Shown here piece by piece: positions 50,064 through 52,113 of a stretch of DNA of 52,113 nucleotides. Source of the stretch: Bacillota bacterium (GTDB lineage: Bacteria; Bacillota; Clostridia; Acetivibrionales; JAFADI01); NCBI GenBank assembly GCA_023424965.1, contig JAFADI010000032.1, positions 1-52,113 of the forward strand, given 5' to 3'. Under the pieces are notes generated by a model, which was not told the DNA's origin, made no database searches, and saw only the letters and a list, made by a program, of their open reading frames with translations. Position 1 is the first letter of the stretch. Every line of letters begins with the position of its first letter. The translations under genes were made by a program, and so were the position numbers.

Positions 50064-51611
50064 TTATTTTGCATACTCGATCGCTCTGGTTTCCCTAATG
50101 ACGTTTACTTTGATCTGTCCAGGGTATTCCAGTTCGCTTTCAATTTTCTTTACAATTTCCCTTGCCTTCAATATGATGTTGTCGTCAGACACATCCTCAG
50201 GCTTTACCATAATCCTTATTTCCCTACCCGCCTGGATAGCAAAGGACTTTTCAACGCCAGCAAAAGAATTTGCGATTTCTTCGAGCTTTTCCAGCCTCTT
50301 GATATAAGACTCAAGGGTCTCTCTTCTCGCACCCGGCCTTGCGGCTGAGATGGAATCCGCAGCTTGTACAAGAACCGCTACCATGGAAGTGGCTTCAATA
50401 TCACCGTGGTGCGCCATAATGGCATTGACTACGTCGTTGCCTTCCCTGTACTTTTTAGCAAGGTCAGCGCCTATGGTCACGTGAGAGCCTTCAACTTCAT
50501 GGTCCACTGCTTTTCCTATATCATGCAGCAATCCTGCTCTTTTGGCGAGATTGACATCGGCACCTAACTCCGCTGCCATTAAGCCTGCGAGATGTGAAAC
50601 TTCGATCGAATGGTTTAAAACATTCTGACCGTAACTGGTTCTGAACTTGAGCTTGCCCAGAAGCTTTATCACTTCAGGGTGCAAACCGTGAACGCCGGTT
50701 TCAAATGCGGCATTGTCGCCTTCCTGGCGTATGGTATTCTCAACTTCTTTTCTTGCCTTTTCCACCATTTCCTCAATCCTTGCGGGATGTATTCTGCCAT
50801 CAAGAATGAGTTTTTCAAGTGTTATTCTGGCAACCTCTCTTCGGATTGGATCAAATCCCGACAAGATCACCGCTTCCGGAGTATCATCGATAATGAGGTC
50901 AATTCCGGTCAGCGTCTCGAGGGTCCTGATATTACGTCCTTCACGGCCTATGATTCTTCCCTTCATTTCATCATTCGGAAGGGGAACCACTGAAACCGTG
51001 GTTTCTGAAACATGATCAGCAGCACATTTTTGAATTGCACAAGCGATGATATCCTTGGCCTTCCTGTCTGCCTCTTCCTTTGCCCTGGCTTCGATGTCCT
51101 TGATAAGAACTGCCGCCTCATGCTTGACTTCGTTTTCAATGTTTCTCAAGAGGTATTCCTTCGCATCCTCGATTGAAAGTCCTGAAATTCTTTCAAGCTC
51201 TTCCATCTGGCGTTTCTGCAGTTCAACGGTTTTTTCCTGGAGGACTTGAATGTCCTTTGTTTTCCTGTTCAGAACTTCTTCCTTCTGCTCCAGAGTTTCA
51301 ACCTTTTTGTCGAGGGTTTCCTCTTTCTGTACCAATCTTCTCTCCTGGCGCTGGATTTCGTTTCGCCTGTCCTTAATTTCCCTGTCAAGCTCTACTCTGC
51401 TCCGGTGAACCTCTTCCTTCGCCTCGAGGAGTACTTCCCTTTTCTTACCTTCGCCAATTCTTTGGGCTTCACTTACAATTCGTTTAGCTTCCTGTTCTGC
51501 ACTTCCGATTTCCGCTTCAGCTTTTTGTTTTCTATACTCAATTCCTCTGCGGAACATTATTGATGAAGCAATACCTGCAATTACTAATCCAATGCTCAGT
51601 CCAATCAGCAA
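50064..51611 (-). CDS. rny: Ribonuclease Y
   Basis: RNase Y is a membrane-anchored endoribonuclease that initiates mRNA decay in Firmicutes. The product of about 515 residues has an N-terminal transmembrane segment, a long coiled coil (about 20-205), a KH domain with IIGREGRNIRTLE near 227 and an HD domain with LLHDIGKAVDHEVEGSH near 350. The TTG at 51611 is the first standard start, but it is 24 bases from the only strong ribosome site, GGAGG. An ATT at 51626 lies nine bases from that site and would add NVVYL before LLIGLSIG, so the true start may be this rare codon. Confidence 0.96.
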   Translation of the reverse strand: MLIGLSIGLVIAGIASSIMFRRGIEYRKQKAEAEIGSAEQEAKRIVSEAQRIGEGKKREVLLEAKEEVHRSRVELDREIKDRRNEIQRQERRLVQKEETLDKKVETLEQKEEVLNRKTKDIQVLQEKTVELQKRQMEELERISGLSIEDAKEYLLRNIENEVKHEAAVLIKDIEARAKEEADRKAKDIIACAIQKCAADHVSETTVSVVPLPNDEMKGRIIGREGRNIRTLETLTGIDLIIDDTPEAVILSGFDPIRREVARITLEKLILDGRIHPARIEEMVEKARKEVENTIRQEGDNAAFETGVHGLHPEVIKLLGKLKFRTSYGQNVLNHSIEVSHLAGLMAAELGADVNLAKRAGLLHDIGKAVDHEVEGSHVTIGADLAKKYREGNDVVNAIMAHHGDIEATSMVAVLVQAADSISAARPGARRETLESYIKRLEKLEEIANSFAGVEKSFAIQAGREIRIMVKPEDVSDDNIILKAREIVKKIESELEYPGQIKVNVIRETRAIEYAK

Positions 51612-51714
51612 ATATACTACATTAATAACACCACACCTCCTCTGTATTCAGTTTTCAATGGTCAATCTGCCAGAACTTACACAAATGAACGGTATTTCTA
51701 ACATTAAGTTAATT

Positions 51715-52113
51715 TTAATCTTTTTTAAAATTCGTGTCAAGAAAAACAAATGCATTACTTATTCCGTCAGACATTTCAATCCTGTAGCATTTATCGGCGA
51801 TTTCACTCAAATGCCTGTCGTGGGTCACAATAATCACCTGGCGGTCAAAACGTTCGCTGACCTGCTTGAGAAATTCCCCAACCCGGTTGATATAGTCCTC
51901 ACTTACATGCTTTGCCGGCTCATCCAGGATAATAGGGCCTTTGATGTCCAGGTTGCTGCACTGCAGCATGGCAACCCTTATGGCCAGGGATATGATATCC
52001 ACCACTCCGCCGCCTCTGGCTTCCTGCGGCCTGGTCTTGACGGCTTCGCCGTTCATGCTGCTGAAAACAAAAAATTCGGCTTCCGGTCTTCCGCGGACTT
52101 CATTGATCTCTAT
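51715..52113 (-). CDS. Rad50/SbcC-like ATPase, C-terminal part (cut by window edge)
   Basis: The frame is open to the window end, giving at least 132 residues. It has an ABC-ATPase C-terminal half: a Gly-rich signature-like ARGGGVVDIISLAIRVAML, Walker B GPIILDEPAKHVSED with D-loop, and the His-switch strand VIIVTHDRHLSEIA. The GGG signature instead of LSGGE resembles phage-type Rad50 relatives (recalled, not searched). A Met at 52056 is internal. The N-terminus lies outside the window, so whether this is a full-length protein or the missing half of the ATPase at 29939-31264 cannot be decided here. Confidence 0.85.
   Translation of the reverse strand: MEINEVRGRPEAEFFVFSSMNGEAVKTRPQEARGGGVVDIISLAIRVAMLQCSNLDIKGPIILDEPAKHVSEDYINRVGEFLKQVSERFDRQVIIVTHDRHLSEIADKCYRIEMSDGISNAFVFLDTNFKKD

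Overview
The window looks like chromosomal backbone of a spore-forming, low- to mid-GC Firmicute of class Clostridia. It resembles the Acetivibrio/Ruminiclostridium group (old Clostridium cluster III), but no species is claimed. The evidence is two spoVS genes behind sigma-H-like promoters, a PyrR attenuator, a FapR-controlled fatty-acid operon with fabK, a Gram-positive LexA/DinR box at recA, RNase Y with YmdB, strong Shine-Dalgarno sites and frequent TTG starts. I see no rRNA, tRNA, CRISPR array, prophage or transposase gene.

Layout. 1-6060: two membrane-anchored extracellular sugar-binding proteins (-) divergent from a YesM/YesN-type two-component system (+), probably a sugar-sensing module. 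6095-18085 (-): pyrimidine operon pyrR-pyrB-pyrC-pyrF-carA-carB-pyrK-pyrD, then a histidine phosphatase and a divergent orotate-phosphoribosyltransferase-like gene. A PyrR-type attenuator lies in the leader and a terminator follows pyrR. 18277-20428 (-): spoVS copy 1, an Elp3-like radical SAM gene and rnc. 20607-27680 (-): fapR-plsX-fabH-fabK-fabD-fabG-acpP-fabF with promoter and FapR operator. 27701-29645 (-): pgsA and rimO. 29694-32247 (-): Mre11/SbcD-like nuclease, a Rad50-like ATPase containing only the N-terminal half, and a small coiled-coil protein. 32387-38211 (-): polysaccharide deacetylase, recX, recA, murJ, cinA. 38537-44403 (+): ldh, then a MoxR-DUF58-transglutaminase operon. 44405-48628 (-): rluD-like gene, lspA, an oligopeptide-binding lipoprotein and pgeF, with two inverted copies of a 98-bp palindromic element around lspA and the lipoprotein gene. 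48805-52113 (-): spoVS copy 2, ymdB, rny and the C-terminal end of a Rad50/SbcC-like ATPase cut by the window edge.

Most of this is housekeeping: UMP synthesis, type II fatty-acid and phospholipid synthesis, recombination and repair, envelope maturation and sporulation. The points most worth a second look are the apparently half-length Rad50 with its Mre11 partner and the unlinked C-terminal ATPase half; the atypical PRPP loop of the only OPRT candidate and its pairing with a phosphatase; three families of palindromic repeats, one of which supplies the pyrK stop codon; the pair of anchored sugar-binding sensors; and the matched sigma-H-like promoters of the two spoVS genes.
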